Source: Varroa destructor (Eukaryota > Arthropoda > Arachnida > Mesostigmata > Varroidae). Taken from it: a stretch of 64,000 nucleotides of DNA. The stretch spans positions 43,784,649 to 43,848,648 of the forward strand of contig NW_019211455.1 of assembly GCF_002443255.2 (NCBI RefSeq), in the 5' to 3' direction. The stretch's first letter is position 1. Each line of letters opens with the position of its first letter. The notes under the pieces are model-generated. The model did not search any database. It was not told the DNA's origin and was given only the letters and a program-made list of their open reading frames with translations. Of the stretch, positions 12,230 through 24,100 are shown in pieces. A program made the translations under genes and the position numbers.

Positions 12230-13060
12230 ATGCGACTGTTCCACCTGCCACTCCGACCGCTACAAACGTATGATATCTTTCGTATACGTATGTCTTTCTG
12301 GGGGACTCCTGCCGCAGAATCAGTCCAGTCCTACTCGCGATTGTTCAGATCGCGAGAAATGCGAATCTGGCGCTCCGGAGTTCTAAGTGCAAGTGACCTA
12401 CACCAGAGTACAGGGTTCCAGTGCACCGTGTTCTATTCGTTTTTGCTAACATTTGCACTTTTTGCTCCTCGTACTTCTTGCACTCCTACGATCTTTCCCA
12501 GAGCCTTCAATCTGCTGCCACTTCACCACTGGTGTTCACGAGCGCCCGAGTTTCCCTTGTTGGCCTGCATTCGCCTCCTCCCATCATCAGCATTACTATC
12601 AGTTCTCATTACATGCACCCATACAGATATAATACATCTTTTACTTATCGTTGCCAATGTAGAATTGTCGGGACCCCGTTGTTGTTGTAGCTACTGTTCA
12701 TGGGTGCAGTGTCATCTAGTGGCCTACTGTCACGCCCATTTCAGGTCACAGTCCAATGCTTGCTCTCTGTCTTATTTTCCCCATGTCACTTTGTGGCCTG
12801 CGACCACTGAGTCGTGGCTTCGGTCTCTTGCCGCACTTCGCCCTTGTCCCGTTCCATTTCGCATCGTGTCGATTCTACCTAATCTGAACCCGGTTAACGG
12901 GCAGGCTGCCTGCGCGAGCACTATCGCATCGCCCTATCACTTCCGGAAGTGCCCTGTCGACACTGTGCAGCGGGCAAACCTCATGCGACAATCTCACACG
13001 CGTCGCGTGGGCTTGTTTCCCGTGTTGAATTTGAGGCACAGTCTCTTTCTAGGACCGTGA
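12230..13060 (+). CDS. Long unrecognised ORF, 276 aa
   Basis: This is the longest open frame in the window. It is open from a GTG at 12212; the first ATG, at 12230, gives 276 codons to a TGA. Residue use is odd: very rich in C, H, S, L and P with few K, E or D. That reflects a pyrimidine-rich strand, which also lowers the chance of stop codons. A shorter frame (12421-12690) overlaps on the same strand. A hydrophobic stretch follows the first third, but no signal peptide or domain is clear. It may be an orphan coding exon, a UTR or intron with few stops, or an old pseudogene. Confidence 0.25.
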   Translation: MRLFHLPLRPLQTYDIFRIRMSFWGTPAAESVQSYSRLFRSREMRIWRSGVLSASDLHQSTGFQCTVFYSFLLTFALFAPRTSCTPTIFPRAFNLLPLHHWCSRAPEFPLLACIRLLPSSALLSVLITCTHTDIIHLLLIVANVELSGPRCCCSYCSWVQCHLVAYCHAHFRSQSNACSLSYFPHVTLWPATTESWLRSLAALRPCPVPFRIVSILPNLNPVNGQAACASTIASPYHFRKCPVDTVQRANLMRQSHTRRVGLFPVLNLRHSLFLGP

Positions 13061-14868
13061 GGCCATGCGGGGAAAAGGGGACTAGAGCTACAGAAGGCAG
13101 TTGTCTCGTCTTGCTATATGAGACACTTAGCTGGGTACAGATGGGGTGAAAAAGACGACTCTTTCTTCCACTTCGACAGTATCTCTAGCCATCCACTGAC
13201 GCTATCTTGGTCGGCCAAGCGTCACATCAGCGACTCGTTCCTGTTCACCTCACCGCGCCACGTCCGCAGTGTTTCGAATTCCCACTGTCATGCTGCAATC
13301 TGACTGCCTTTCTGCATGCCACCTCGCGCGATTCGTTCGTACCGGAAATGGGGCCGGATGTGACACCACATCGTCCTAGATGCTGCGAGCTGTACGAACA
13401 AAATTGAGTTAAGCATCGGAGTCTAAGAGTCCGTAGCGGGAAGACACACGGGCAGAATGCCAGGTCTATGCTACAAACTTCATAAGCACCAGATACTTGT
13501 TCAGTGACATCCGTACTACTGCCTCTTGTCTAATGGCCACGTCTTAACTGAGCAAACTCTGCCTTAAATTAGCTGCGTGCTAGTGATTATCAAAGGTGGG
13601 AATGCATGCATTACAGAGCACAATATCGGTTTCCTCTAAGGAATGGGAAGCTAGTAAGTTACTTCGGCTTTATCTAACCCACTATTTGAGCACATTTCAA
13701 TGTAAGACCATGAACCTATCGATAAGTATCATTTTTAGTGATACGCTGTCGACTAAGACAAGGAGAAGGTGAGGAATCGGCAAGGAAAAACTTGTTACTC
13801 AAATTCATTTCAATTGAATCAAGGATTTAGCCTTGAGTTTTTTGAGCCTTGAGCGGAGGGCGTTTCCTATGCTTATAGAATTTTACAGGAGCTGTGAGAA
13901 GTACATCAATTGCTGCTGTTATCGATCATATGGGATACTAGTCTCTTGCGTTCGCGTTTATCCCTATCGATACGGTAACAGACACATTTCAGTCTAATAC
14001 TGTGCATGAAAACACTGATCTTCATGAACTCGCAGTTGGGAAAATACTTCAGCCATAAGGAACTCATTCTCAGCAATAAAAATATAGGAAGTTTTTTTTT
14101 TATGAAAAACATCCGATTTTGTTGTTTAGTGCAGCGATAATCTTCGGTTTTACACAATAGCTCTTGACGGTCTTAGCACTCCGAAGAAGGTATGTCTACC
14201 CTCATTAGTTTACTAACTAAAATATCCTCGCGGAGAAATACTTCTGTTGTAAACACAACACATATCTTTTTGGGGAGTGTGTCGCTCTACGCGCTATACG
14301 TGCGTGAAGACCTAAAAACAGTTTTTGACGTTGGCATTGGTGATAACATTCCTTATGGTTGAAAGGTAACAGAATGTTTCTATTATCAATATTCTGGAAT
14401 CTAACTTTGTAGCAACGTACAACATACTATTAAGGCAGTCATGTCAAAATTTATGCAGTCTGTTATGAATATGTTAATATGTTAATCTGTTTTCAAATCA
14501 CCTATTTTTCTCTTTTGGGTCCTGCCTCCCTGGTATACGACAGCCGTGTTTTTCCCTAGGTGTTGCCTAATGATCCTCGAAAGTCGTACAGAGACCTAGC
14601 AATCTTTCACAGTTCGATCTGTAGCAAAACCACTCTTAGCTAGACGCTGCTGAATTAATAGCTTGCTGCCGGGGAATACCACTACAAAAACGCGTAGCTT
14701 TTGTACGCGCATTCCCGAAGAATAGTTACGTTACTTATCTTGAGTAACTGTCATTTTCGGTGTGATTCATTTTGTATGCGTCTAGATCTATAATGGTGTA
14801 GGGTGGTCCAAATGGCTATATAAGATCTAGGCACCGTTTTAGTCTTTTATTTATTGATTTATTGTCAG
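13061..14868. other. Island edge and AT-rich spacer, no supported gene
   Basis: Two short plus frames at 13118-13407 overlap and lack splice support. An 83-codon minus frame at 13906-14157 includes an A-rich run and looks like chance. The remainder is AT-rich. A small hairpin, CGCGTA with TACGCG, lies near 14690. Confidence 0.45.
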
Positions 14869-15132
14869 AATTTTTCATATAACCGCCTCGGCCTCTTAAA
14901 GTTGCTTCGTGCTAACCGCGCAAAAAATCCAAGCTGTCAACGTTGTATGACTTCGGAAAAACTTAAAATGAAAGCACCTGTTGTGCTGACGAATTGTTGC
15001 CGCAAAAGCTGGAACTTTCTTTGTCTTGTTCCCATGTCTGACACCGATCTACTGGGCCAAACTGGGCTCCGACCTGCTCCGCTCGAACGAACGGCTTTTG
15101 TATTTTACCTGAAACACGACGAACAATGCTAG
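14869..15132 (+). CDS. Candidate 3' terminal exon, Cys-containing, 87 aa
   Basis: A long T-rich tract ending ATTTATTGTCAG gives a good acceptor. From 14869 the frame is open in phase 0 for 87 codons to a TAG. The peptide includes SCQRC and, about 18 residues later, NCC. This CxxC plus CC spacing could bind a metal, but it fits no family I can name. The middle is basic (EKLKMK) and the end acidic and polar (KHDEQC). No upstream exon was identified. A non-coding origin cannot be excluded. Confidence 0.33.
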   Translation, partial: NFSYNRLGLLKLLRANRAKNPSCQRCMTSEKLKMKAPVVLTNCCRKSWNFLCLVPMSDTDLLGQTGLRPAPLERTAFVFYLKHDEQC

Positions 15133-15440
15133 CTCAGCGGTGCTGCTCCGGTTCGCTAACACGACAGCGATACCCTTCAGCATCCGGATTCAGCCGCGGA
15201 GCAACTTCTTTGAGGTTGGTATCTCTCGCACAAATGGGATGCCTCTTGTTTTCGGCCCTGTCTGAAAACTCTAACGGGGTGATGGTAGCCTAGTCAACCG
15301 ATGAACGATTGTTCATTGCCGCCCCCACGTATACGAACCTGCAGCTGGTTGTAGGCGCGATATTTACCTGCCAACACGTGAGTTGCTTCTAAAACTACTC
15401 CCCAACGGACTTGTTGACGGCCTCACTGAGGCTTCTGGCG

Positions 15441-15461
15441 GAAGTGGGGCTTCCCCACTTC
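15441..15461. repeat. Perfect 9-bp GC-rich hairpin
   Basis: GAAGTGGGG (15441-15449) pairs with CCCCACTTC (15453-15461) around a CTT loop. It is GC-rich and so would be stable. A T run does not follow, and nothing near it suggests a terminator or RNA gene. Confidence 0.65.
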
Positions 15462-15841
15462 GATGAGATTAGGTGAGGGGCTTCAAAAGGAAGGAAAACG
15501 AACTTTGACAGGGCAACTCAGACGTTGCGACGAAGGAATGACAGGCTCTGTTTTACGTAGCTGAGGGTGAGCGTTATAAAAGGCTTTTAAAAGCATGTGT
15601 GCGTACGTATATGGGTGCTTGTAAGCGTCTGTAGCGCCGTTAAGTGCTATCCACTGTCTAAACTTTGGGGTATCCTTTTGTGAAAAGACTGTGGCCGATT
15701 GCTATACATACGCTATAACAACAGCACTACAAAAGTGTGTAAACGGCCTAGAATTTGCGGCCGGGTACATTTGCGGGGGGATTTTACGCCTGTGCCAAAA
15801 TCATGTGCTTCACAGTGCAGAATATAAGTAATTAACCATCA

Positions 15842-15914
15842 AGTGGGGTGGCACAGTCGAGAGTGGCTTTGCGATGAAATCCAGAAAGAGGCGGGGTTCA
15901 GTCCTACCAAAAGA
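15842..15914 (+). repeat. Degenerate tRNA-like Pol III promoter, possible SINE head
   Basis: TGGCACAGTCGA at 15849 matches the A-box consensus in about 11 of 12 positions. GGTTCAGTCC at 15895 resembles a B box lacking one base. Their 46-nt spacing fits a tRNA. The acceptor and T arms do not pair, so this is not a working tRNA. A tRNA-derived SINE fragment or chance are the alternatives. Confidence 0.3.
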
Positions 15915-16288
15915 TCAGAATGAACACTGCAGTTGCCACCGTTTAGGAAGTCGAAGGTATTGCGTACTGAAATATGGTTATCGTCTGCTATTAATGCTTC
16001 AAGAAACGGTAGGATAAAGTCATGTAAAAGTTATCTTGATACATTTTGAAAATGATCGAGGTAAGTCAGGCTGACGTCATCGTGCAATCGATTAAATCAG
16101 GGAAAATATATTTCGTGTGCTTTGATTTTTTATGCTGTTCGTCGTGCATACATACACAGTCTATGAAAAAACATTGGCCTACTGCCTGATGTAGCTACTT
16201 GAACTGCTGGCTCCTCGTCATGCAGTAAACCGTTATCAAATTCGACGCTCTGGCGCCATATCAGTTACAAGGAATTGGCTTCGAAGTT

Positions 16289-16299
16289 GGGGGGGGGGG
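16289..16299. repeat. Poly-G tract
   Basis: A run of eleven G residues in AT-rich non-coding sequence. Confidence 0.95.
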
Positions 16300-16897
16300 A
16301 ATAAGCGTGATCAGTGTTTAAAATGTTTATTGCTTTACTTATAGCCTTACTAGTATAAACTCCTATTTAGGTATTAATGGATACCATTCGCAACATAATT
16401 GATCTGCTGTATCTACACCCAGCTATGCATTGGCCACTGTAAAACACCATAAATTATATGCAAATCGATGAACTGGTTAAGGTGTGCAGACGACTTCGGT
16501 ACAATCTTGTCTTTGGGCTGCAATCAAAAGTAAGTTGTTGTTGCTCTAAAAAAAAAACATCTTCCTTGTTCCCCCCGCCAGTTTTAAATAATCCATATGC
16601 ATTTAAAGGGCTGACCACTGCGCGGAAATGCTTTCCGACCCACGCTTTGTGTTCTTCTAGCACCAGCGATACACAAAAACGACAATCTGGGATGAAAATC
16701 CATCGATTCCGGATCAAGGGTAAAATGCGACTACTGCTACGAACCAATAAATGCACCAAAGGCTTATGCTGATCTTACTGCTCCACCAACGAATGCGAAG
16801 TTTGCTTCAAAGAAGAATCACTCACTAACCTCCCTCTCGTGAACTGTGTTGATCTGTCTTACGCTGAAATTTGCTATATTGCAAAGCGCATTCAGAA

Positions 16898-17530
16898 ATG
16901 TCCGTTCTACGCCCACCTTCATATCCGCACGTTTTCACGCTTTTGGATATTCAATACTTAGCTCAATATATGTATTTAGATACATATTCCCTTGATAAGA
17001 GGAGTACGGCAGCTATAGCGCTTCGGGACTTCTGCTTGGTATCTACATCCATATCACAGCCAGCCAAACCCTGCACAGCGGCGGTCAAGAGCTATCGGCA
17101 TTATACTCATAAAGTATATCCCCCGCCTAAACCAGACTCGCGGACACTTCCTAGTCTGATTTCGCTTTTTCTTTGGAAGCTTTCCAACTTATTGATTTTG
17201 ACCCGCGCAGCAGCCTTGATATCGGTTTGCGTCGGACGTAGGCTCAACAAGGCTTTTTTTGCATCTCGAAGGCTCAGTCGAGATTTTCACGAAGCAAAGA
17301 GTCTGTTTCATCTGGAAAGGCGAACCATAAAGGTGTTCGGCAGAGCCAGTCATTGGAACAACACGGAAGGACTTGAATTGTTAAATCCTCAAATCCCACG
17401 ATACCCACTCATACTGGTTGCTGGTTCCATGGTCGTGCGCAAAAGCTCGCACGTCAGTTGGCAGTTCTATGTGTGGCCCTTTCGAAATCTTAGCCAGGCG
17501 CTGGCTAACGCTTGCTTCGGCGCTTTGTGA
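16898..17530 (+). CDS. Unrecognised intronless ORF, 210 aa
   Basis: An ATG at 16898 (G at -3) opens 210 codons ending in TGA; the frame is open a little further upstream. A 210-codon run is improbable by chance at this base composition. The product starts MSVLRPPSYPHVF. It has a hydrophobic segment in its centre (LFLWKLSNLLILTRAAALI) followed by a strongly basic region, which could form one membrane segment with a positive flank. No known domain is visible. No antisense frame of similar length competes, although a 101-codon antisense frame lies just upstream at 16454-16759. It is the best candidate for an uninterrupted gene; an orphan gene or chance frame remain possible. Confidence 0.38.
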   Translation: MSVLRPPSYPHVFTLLDIQYLAQYMYLDTYSLDKRSTAAIALRDFCLVSTSISQPAKPCTAAVKSYRHYTHKVYPPPKPDSRTLPSLISLFLWKLSNLLILTRAAALISVCVGRRLNKAFFASRRLSRDFHEAKSLFHLERRTIKVFGRASHWNNTEGLELLNPQIPRYPLILVAGSMVVRKSSHVSWQFYVWPFRNLSQALANACFGAL

Positions 17531-17896
17531 CTTCGTCTGGCTTCTTTAGGCCACCCACAAACTGGCTATAGCGACAACAACTGAGCTGCCGCAAGCTGTT
17601 ACTGCAACAACAGCGAAGCCTTAGATTCTCGTCACCTCTCAGTTGTTTTTCGTTGAAAATCGAAATCCGTTCAACGTTGGCCCACACGTTCCTCACCCCG
17701 GCCTCTCGCAGTAAGCCCTCCACAGTCAGAACCGACAGTGGTGTCCAGCGCAGCTGCGCAGTATCGGTTCAGTGGCTGATCGGCCTAGTAATACCATCGT
17801 GGGCCGTCTGATGCGGACGGTAGAGACCAGGGAAGCGAGTCAAGTCTTTCCTGAACCCCATAGGAAAACTTCTACGCGCTTCTTTCCTACAACCAG

Positions 17897-18096
17897 TGGA
17901 AAAACAGAGGTCATAGACTGGCCACTTGAAGGTCCTTTCTCCTTAGATCTCCAGCTTCTTCGTGTTTTTCTCCACGCTGAAACTGTTCCGCAAAGGGACC
18001 CGACTAAGGTTTCGTCTGAAGAGTACGAAAACGGGGAAAGGAGAGACGACACAAGTGCCCCCGCTTTTCCATTGCCGGATACCGACTCTGATCTAG
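17897..18096 (+). CDS. Candidate internal exon, polar and acidic
   Basis: The acceptor tract CTTCTTTCCTACAACCAG precedes 17897, and CTAG-GTACAG follows 18096. The frame is open well beyond both ends. The peptide turns polar and acidic towards its C-terminal half (SSEEYENGERRDD), as in disordered linkers. It abuts a convergent minus-strand ORF at 18093-18332. No other exon was linked. Confidence 0.22.
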
Positions 18097-18332
18097 GTAC
18101 AGTGGCTGTGTGTGACCCTTCTCCTTCCTACTGCTGACAAAAACGTAACGCAAATGAAATAACATTCTCGACGTGAGGTTCGTCCCAAAGTATCCTCACA
18201 TCTTCTGCGTGCCTCCTTTGTTGCTTTCAATGTGACGGCCACCTGCGGCGGCTGCTGGTGTTGGATGTTTCGTTTACCTTCCTTCGCTTTTATTTTGGCA
18301 TGACGACCGTCACCCAGTAACAATGGGAGCAT
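18093..18332 (-). CDS. Unrecognised small ORF, 79 aa
   Basis: The ORF runs from an ATG at 18332 to a TAG. The product begins MLPLLLGDGRHAKIKAK and is basic, with a QHQQPPQ patch and several R pairs. No signal peptide, domain or family is recognised. It converges on the plus-strand candidate exon ending at 18096. Confidence 0.22.
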   Translation of the reverse strand: MLPLLLGDGRHAKIKAKEGKRNIQHQQPPQVAVTLKATKEARRRCEDTLGRTSRRECYFICVTFLSAVGRRRVTHSHCT

Positions 18333-18339
18333 GCCGAAA

Positions 18340-20024
18340 CTCCCCAGTCATTTGTCGCCGAAGCCATTTGATGCCGATATTGGAAACGCCTTACGTGTGC
18401 GGATTTCTTACAGATTTAGGACCCTCAAGGCGATCCTCAGCGCGGAAATGCAAGGGCATTGATACTTAAACGAGGACATGAACAGCGAGTCAGTCTGCTT
18501 ATTTGTTCGTCGAATATTTCTATGCAGTAGAACGTGCGTTGCTGATTGTAGTCGTCGGAGTTTTTTTTTTTATAAATCCATCTAAGATCAGGCCACATTT
18601 AGTTAAGTAGGAAGCAGTCCGTCAGGTGATCTTTAAAGCGGTCCGACAATAAGGTCAAGCGAATAGAAAACAAAGAACTACACAAATGCTCCGAGAAATG
18701 TGTTTATTTGTCATTTTGTAAGTTCGTGATATTGTATCGTAGAACAACAATGACTACCGTATTACTTCTGTTCTATTATCGGATTACGCTACACAATAGG
18801 AACGGGTAAGTTTATATGATCGGAGCTATTCGGTAGTGGGTAGGAAAATTTGAAACTACGTATCACTAAAAGACGACATGTTATAAATGTTCACAGGAGT
18901 TTCTTACTTGTGGTGAAAGTACGCTGCGGGCAACGTGGTAGTTTTGCCGGCAGTAGTTATGTAAACAGAGGTGTTATTCTTTACCTTTGATGTTTCCGGT
19001 ATAATTGTAACAGGTGTTTTGATAGATTTGACAAGGAACGGACTGTCCTTGCTCTAGCTAATTCAAAAGCTTCAATAATCACCTCAGTTGATTTTTTCGT
19101 TTGAGGCTTTGAAATACAGCGACCTCCTCTATCGACTATAATTTTCAAATTTCCACCCTTGAAGTAATTTCACCAATAACTGATTGTTGTGTCGCTCGAG
19201 GCCTTTTTGCCCAGTGTTTTTTTCCCTTTTGCCGACCTTTAATAGATTTCATCTTTTTATATGAACGAATATTTCCAGCCTACTTTGAGACTGTCTATGT
19301 GTAACCATCCTCAGACTTGGTTCATATATTGCGGGTGTTGTTCTGTTACGGTGACGCTCTTCTAACGCGTAATGTAAGAAGCATACAAACAGATAAGAAG
19401 CATGTCAACGCGTTATAGGTATTAGCGGTTGTTTTGTACGTGATCAAATCCAGAATTCACACATCCAGATATGGACCGCTTCTGCCTGTGAAACAGGTAC
19501 GTTCTTAGTATCTACCTTAATGAATCAGTCTTATAAATTGACTAGCCGAGATGAGTCGCATTCATTCAAACTAACCACGGATTAACAAATCGTATTGACA
19601 GATAAATTCTTCTTTGTGATTATCTATGAGCCATACCCACGCCAAACACGCCGAAGGTTCTACTGATTCCTGTCCAAAATGTTTGCCTAAAGATGTTACG
19701 AAACGAAGCAAATGCGTTAGATCTAGTACGAAAACAACATTACACGTAACAAACAAATCAGATTCTATCTAGTTTCATACCCTTTAGCATTGTTTGTTTG
19801 GCAACCCAGTACATTTCCACGGTAGAACATGTGTGCTTAGATTGTGAAGATGAGTTCGCGTTCATGGTCAGCTAAAAGCTACTACTCTTACTTCTGCGTC
19901 TATTGTGCTACCGGTATATCAATGTCTCAAGGTGCGAAACACAGCTTCGAATCCCATGCACACGAAGCACTCGTATGAAACGTAAGCGTAGGAGGCTGAC
20001 TTTTCTTAGTTGCTTTTTCCTTAG
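18340..20024. other. AT-rich spacer without a supported gene
   Basis: Stops are frequent in all frames, and the only listed frame (19571-19756, minus) has no start or splice support. TAAGAAGCAT occurs twice near 19374 and 19393. Confidence 0.5.
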
Positions 20025-20211
20025 ATTCGTATTTCGTTTCTTAATGATATTTGTTCAGAGAGGTGCCAGGGTCGTCCTAGACTTGCTCGTTTGCCTCGTG
20101 GCTTCAAAGGCTGTGCCAGTTTGTAATGATCGAGGAATCACAACAGAGTTTTCGAAGAACATGCTGGAACGACCCAGGAGAGCCTTTTTCCTGCTGCATT
20201 CATTCACTTAA
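20025..20211 (+). CDS. Candidate 3' terminal exon, hydrophobic start
   Basis: A strong pyrimidine tract (TTTTCTTAGTTGCTTTTTCC then TTAG) precedes 20025. One frame is open for 61 codons to TAA at 20209. The peptide starts with FVFRFLMIFVQRG and continues through a second hydrophobic stretch (VVLDLLVCLVASKAV), then a polar tail. A membrane protein end is possible. A second frame is open for 33 codons, so the phase is uncertain. Confidence 0.25.
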
Positions 20212-20746
20212 TGTTGGCTTTGTATCATTTGCTGCGCACTTAGTCCTCTACCGTCCTTGACCCCACAGTTGACTTGTATCTGCTCCACCTAGCCCACTGC
20301 GTCAACACTACGAAGTTGCGTTTTTCCCTGTCTGCAGGACAAACGAGGTCGGCACGAGAATGTGTAACGAGCTACAGGCTGTCACTTATACTTTGTGAGC
20401 ACTGTTCTGTAATCGTGTGCTGGTGGTTAGGATTGCCGACTACAAAAGCGTAAGAAAAGCCTTAAGGCGGCTTCTAAGAAACTCGAGATAAAGGACTTCA
20501 GAGCAACGTGCGTATGTGTATTCGTGGAAACCTGATTCACTAAGGCTTGGGTTGCGGCCGATTCCTACTAACTGAGCTCGCTACAACATCGCTGCAGAAA
20601 CGACTCTTGGCGTGCCGTTCCTTCCTTCTGTCGTAGTATAGCCTAAGCGAACAAAGTTCACCGGACCATAGCAAGCACAGCTTACCACCCAGTGCATCTA
20701 TTTACGAAAATTGACTTTGAAGCAGCACCTATTAGCGGTTCGGCAG

Positions 20747-20845
20747 GGATTTTTCACAACCACCAATGGTGTCTGCGGCCCTTTCGGTCCCCTCAATCAA
20801 AACCATGGCGATGAGCATTTCCATTGACTGGCACGATCCTCGCAG
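20747..20845 (+). CDS. Candidate internal exon, 99 nt
   Basis: The acceptor is GTTCGGCAG and the donor is CTCGCAG-GTTAGC. The exon enters in phase 1 and leaves with two extra bases, with 32 full codons between. The peptide contains SISIDWHDPR. The acceptor pyrimidine tract is weak. No link to the neighbouring 20025-20211 or 21140-21161 candidates is established. Confidence 0.2.
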
Positions 20846-21139
20846 GTTAGCCGCTGTATATTGCCTATGTAGAAAAAACTTGAATTTCATGTGTCCTGTG
20901 CGTCAGGTCACTGCTGCTTTTTGTCCTACGCAGCATCACGATAGGTAATTAAATTACTAGGATCAGCAAAATATTATTGGAACATGCCTTGGATCCAATA
21001 CATTTGAGTGTTGTTCTAACAAGCCTGCGCACCAGTACAAGTATTAAGTTTCGAAGTTTTGCGCGGCCTTCGCGTTCGTCGTGCCTCGACCGGATGTGTG
21101 ATGTTTTCTCATTCCGACCTGATTTTGTTGCTTCTGCAG

Positions 21140-21161
21140 GGTGTCAATGTCATCATTTCCG
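21140..21161 (+). CDS. Candidate 22-nt microexon
   Basis: A very good acceptor (GATTTTGTTGCTTCTGCAG) and donor (TCCG-GTAAGA) bracket 22 bases. In frame 1 these read GVNVIIS plus one base. Splice-site quality is the only evidence, since the coding stretch is too short to judge. If real it should join phase-compatible exons on the plus strand. Confidence 0.22.
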
Positions 21162-21169
21162 GTAAGAAG

Positions 21170-24100
21170 GTCAGAAGTTTTGACAGCAACTTGTAATTAG
21201 TTTGGTTTGCTGTCCTGCATAGGAGATTTTAACTACTTGACGAAACAGTGTAAGGCAATAATAGAAGATTACCGCCCCGGTTTGACTAACAAGTCTTCTG
21301 TTTATTAGAGAGGGCACATTGGAGCTTATAAGTGGAATGCTTATACCTCTAGTCGATTGCAACATTAAAGCTATTACACTTTGTTAGCCTAAATAACAAT
21401 ATAGTTTCTTTCTACGTACCTTTTTTTCTCACTTATCTATTACCTGTATGGATACCCGTATATCAACTTTCTACCATACCGTATCACTTTGGCATCTGCT
21501 GTTATTCCTAGATAATTCAATTGTGTGAGCTGGGAGCGGCTAACCCTTAAAAGTTTATGAACTTCGCACAGACTCAGATTCAAAGTGCCAGATCGGCACG
21601 TAGCTATGCTATCGCTTACTATTTCGAGGACTGTTAGCTATCGGCTTTTTAAAAATAGTCACCTGAAAAAAAAATAGGCGTCTGCGTGAGCCGTCTTTAC
21701 TAGAGTTTGTGGCTCGTACATCACATAGAAACAGATGGCGACCTACAACGATAAGCGAAACGATTCTATCATTTCATACATGGCTATCGCTCCGGAAATT
21801 GAAAAGATTTTCAAATCTAGGGTCAAGTGCTATTGATCTTAGGCGGTTTCCGAAGCTGGATACCTCGCATATCGCAAAATAGGGATCTGAAGGCTGGTCG
21901 CAGTCGGATCCACAGGCAAGAGTACGACCTTTTACTACAGGTATACATTTTGATAGAATGGTAAATGAACAAAACGGCAACGATAAGAGTTCGTAAAACC
22001 CATCTGAGAACCACGCACTGTTAGATATTTAAATGGCTGATTTTTACCAATTCCTCTTTAATGGTATAGACGACTGTTGAAAACAGAGGGAACTGGAAGC
22101 TTTAGAGAGTGTTAGGTTAGGTTAGGTTAGGTTAGGTGTTAGAATCGTTTCGAAGTAAAACGTCGAGGAAATGCCTTCAATGATGTTCGCGTGTTCGATA
22201 CAGAGCCGTCGGACTTCAAAACTATTCAAAATATATACTTGAATTGCACAGTGGCATTTGCTTTCTTAAAAATCCTTGATATAGTTCGGTGTTTTTAACG
22301 TAGTCCTTAATGTACTCGTATAAAAAAGCTATTTACTATTAGCTATGTTGTTCGACTATTGATTGATTGACATATTGGAAATGTTGCTATGCATGATTAA
22401 TATTCGGTATAGAGGGCATTCACGTGCATGATAGTGTGTACCGTATGCCGTATATTGTTTTAGCCTTATGACTCCTTTAGGCGCAGAAGCTTGCATACGT
22501 AGCTGGCCTTATTACGAGCGAGACTGCACCTGGTCGTTTCGTTACTGTAGTTGCTGGTTGAATGCTAAGGAACAGTTTCTCTAGAGAATAAGGGATGTGG
22601 AACATGTATTAACTGGGAAACTTCCATGAATCTACCAAAAGAGGAAAAAAATTTCCTTCTATACGTTCACATAATTAGCTATAGGCACCGTGACCAAGCG
22701 CCACTTCTAGCTGTTTGGGTCGTCGTTGTAAAGATCTACGTGAAAATATTTCGTATAAAGTAAACCGCATGATCAGATTCGATAGCGGGTTTCGTACATA
22801 TTAACATTGTATATTACATTAAATTATACGCGTGACAATTAGTTTTATTAATAGAGATATTAAAAAATGTGGTGAACCCATTTGAAACCCAACTTTGTTT
22901 GATCTTCGTTTCATTTATGGGCGTATACAGAATTCCGAATTTGCCCATTATTCAAGCGGCAGTGGATTTTAGCATGCTAGATTTTCATAATTTCTTGTCA
23001 ATTATTAACCGAAAATTTTGCGATGAGGGGGTCTTTGTTTTTCTTAGAAGGTTCAGCCTTGGACGTAAGAGCTTGGCGCTCGTGATGTCCCTAGACAAAT
23101 CAACATGACCCCCCGCAAAACAGCAGTAGCTGTAAGTAGGAAGAAATCCATTAAATTTAAATTCCATTAAAATATCGTTTATTAATTTTTGGGTTACACT
23201 ACGTAATTTATTTTTCCTATCGGTCAGCAGCCTATGCTTCGACCAAACCTATTTTTGTGAATATCTATAATAATCTAAAAACTATACTATTAACTACCTG
23301 CTTGTGCTCATCCGTGATCTCATCGCTCGATCAGATGATGCGGGAGCTCGTCACATGGTCGACTGGTTTCCTTCTGTAGCATTAGGTACAAAAGAAAGAG
23401 TAAGCCGTTATATCTTCGACAAACATTTAGGCATATTCCATGCTGGTCGCCATTGATCCTTCTCAATACTAATCCAATACCTATCGGCTTCAAATTCATT
23501 ATTTTTAACCTACCCTTGTTATAACATTGTATAAGTTTTTACAGAAGGTTAAAAGTCTGACAAATAAGTTAGTACTTCTAGGGGGTCCGGCCGAACCGTA
23601 GCTTGGTCGAGCCAGTGGCCCCCAGATCTTCAACCCCCTAATTCATCGTGACAAATAACATATATATCCTGGAATCCTTATGGATCCTACTTCATGTATA
23701 GTGCGTTAAATGTAAAAGGTACGAATGAAATGAAATAAAACGAAAGAACGTAAGGTTATTACGAAAGAGTTCTCTCTTTTGCTAAGGATTTTGTACACGC
23801 TTCTTCAGTACCATACATATAATGGATACGTATCGATTTTGATTGTGAAACAATTTTTTATAACACAGGAAGTGGTTTGTGTCTATTTGGGTACGTTCGC
23901 AAAGCTGAAGGTGACCTTTCTCAGACATCGTTAGGTGAGCGCCAATTCACGTGTTACATCGAAGTACGGTAGCCGCATTTACGGAATATGATTTACTTCA
24001 TCACTGGCCGTACCCTGCTAACGTTAGTCAATTGTGTGTTTTCATTCATATAATTTATATTTCCGCAATCGAGTGGCCTGCTAAACTTAAAACCACTTTG

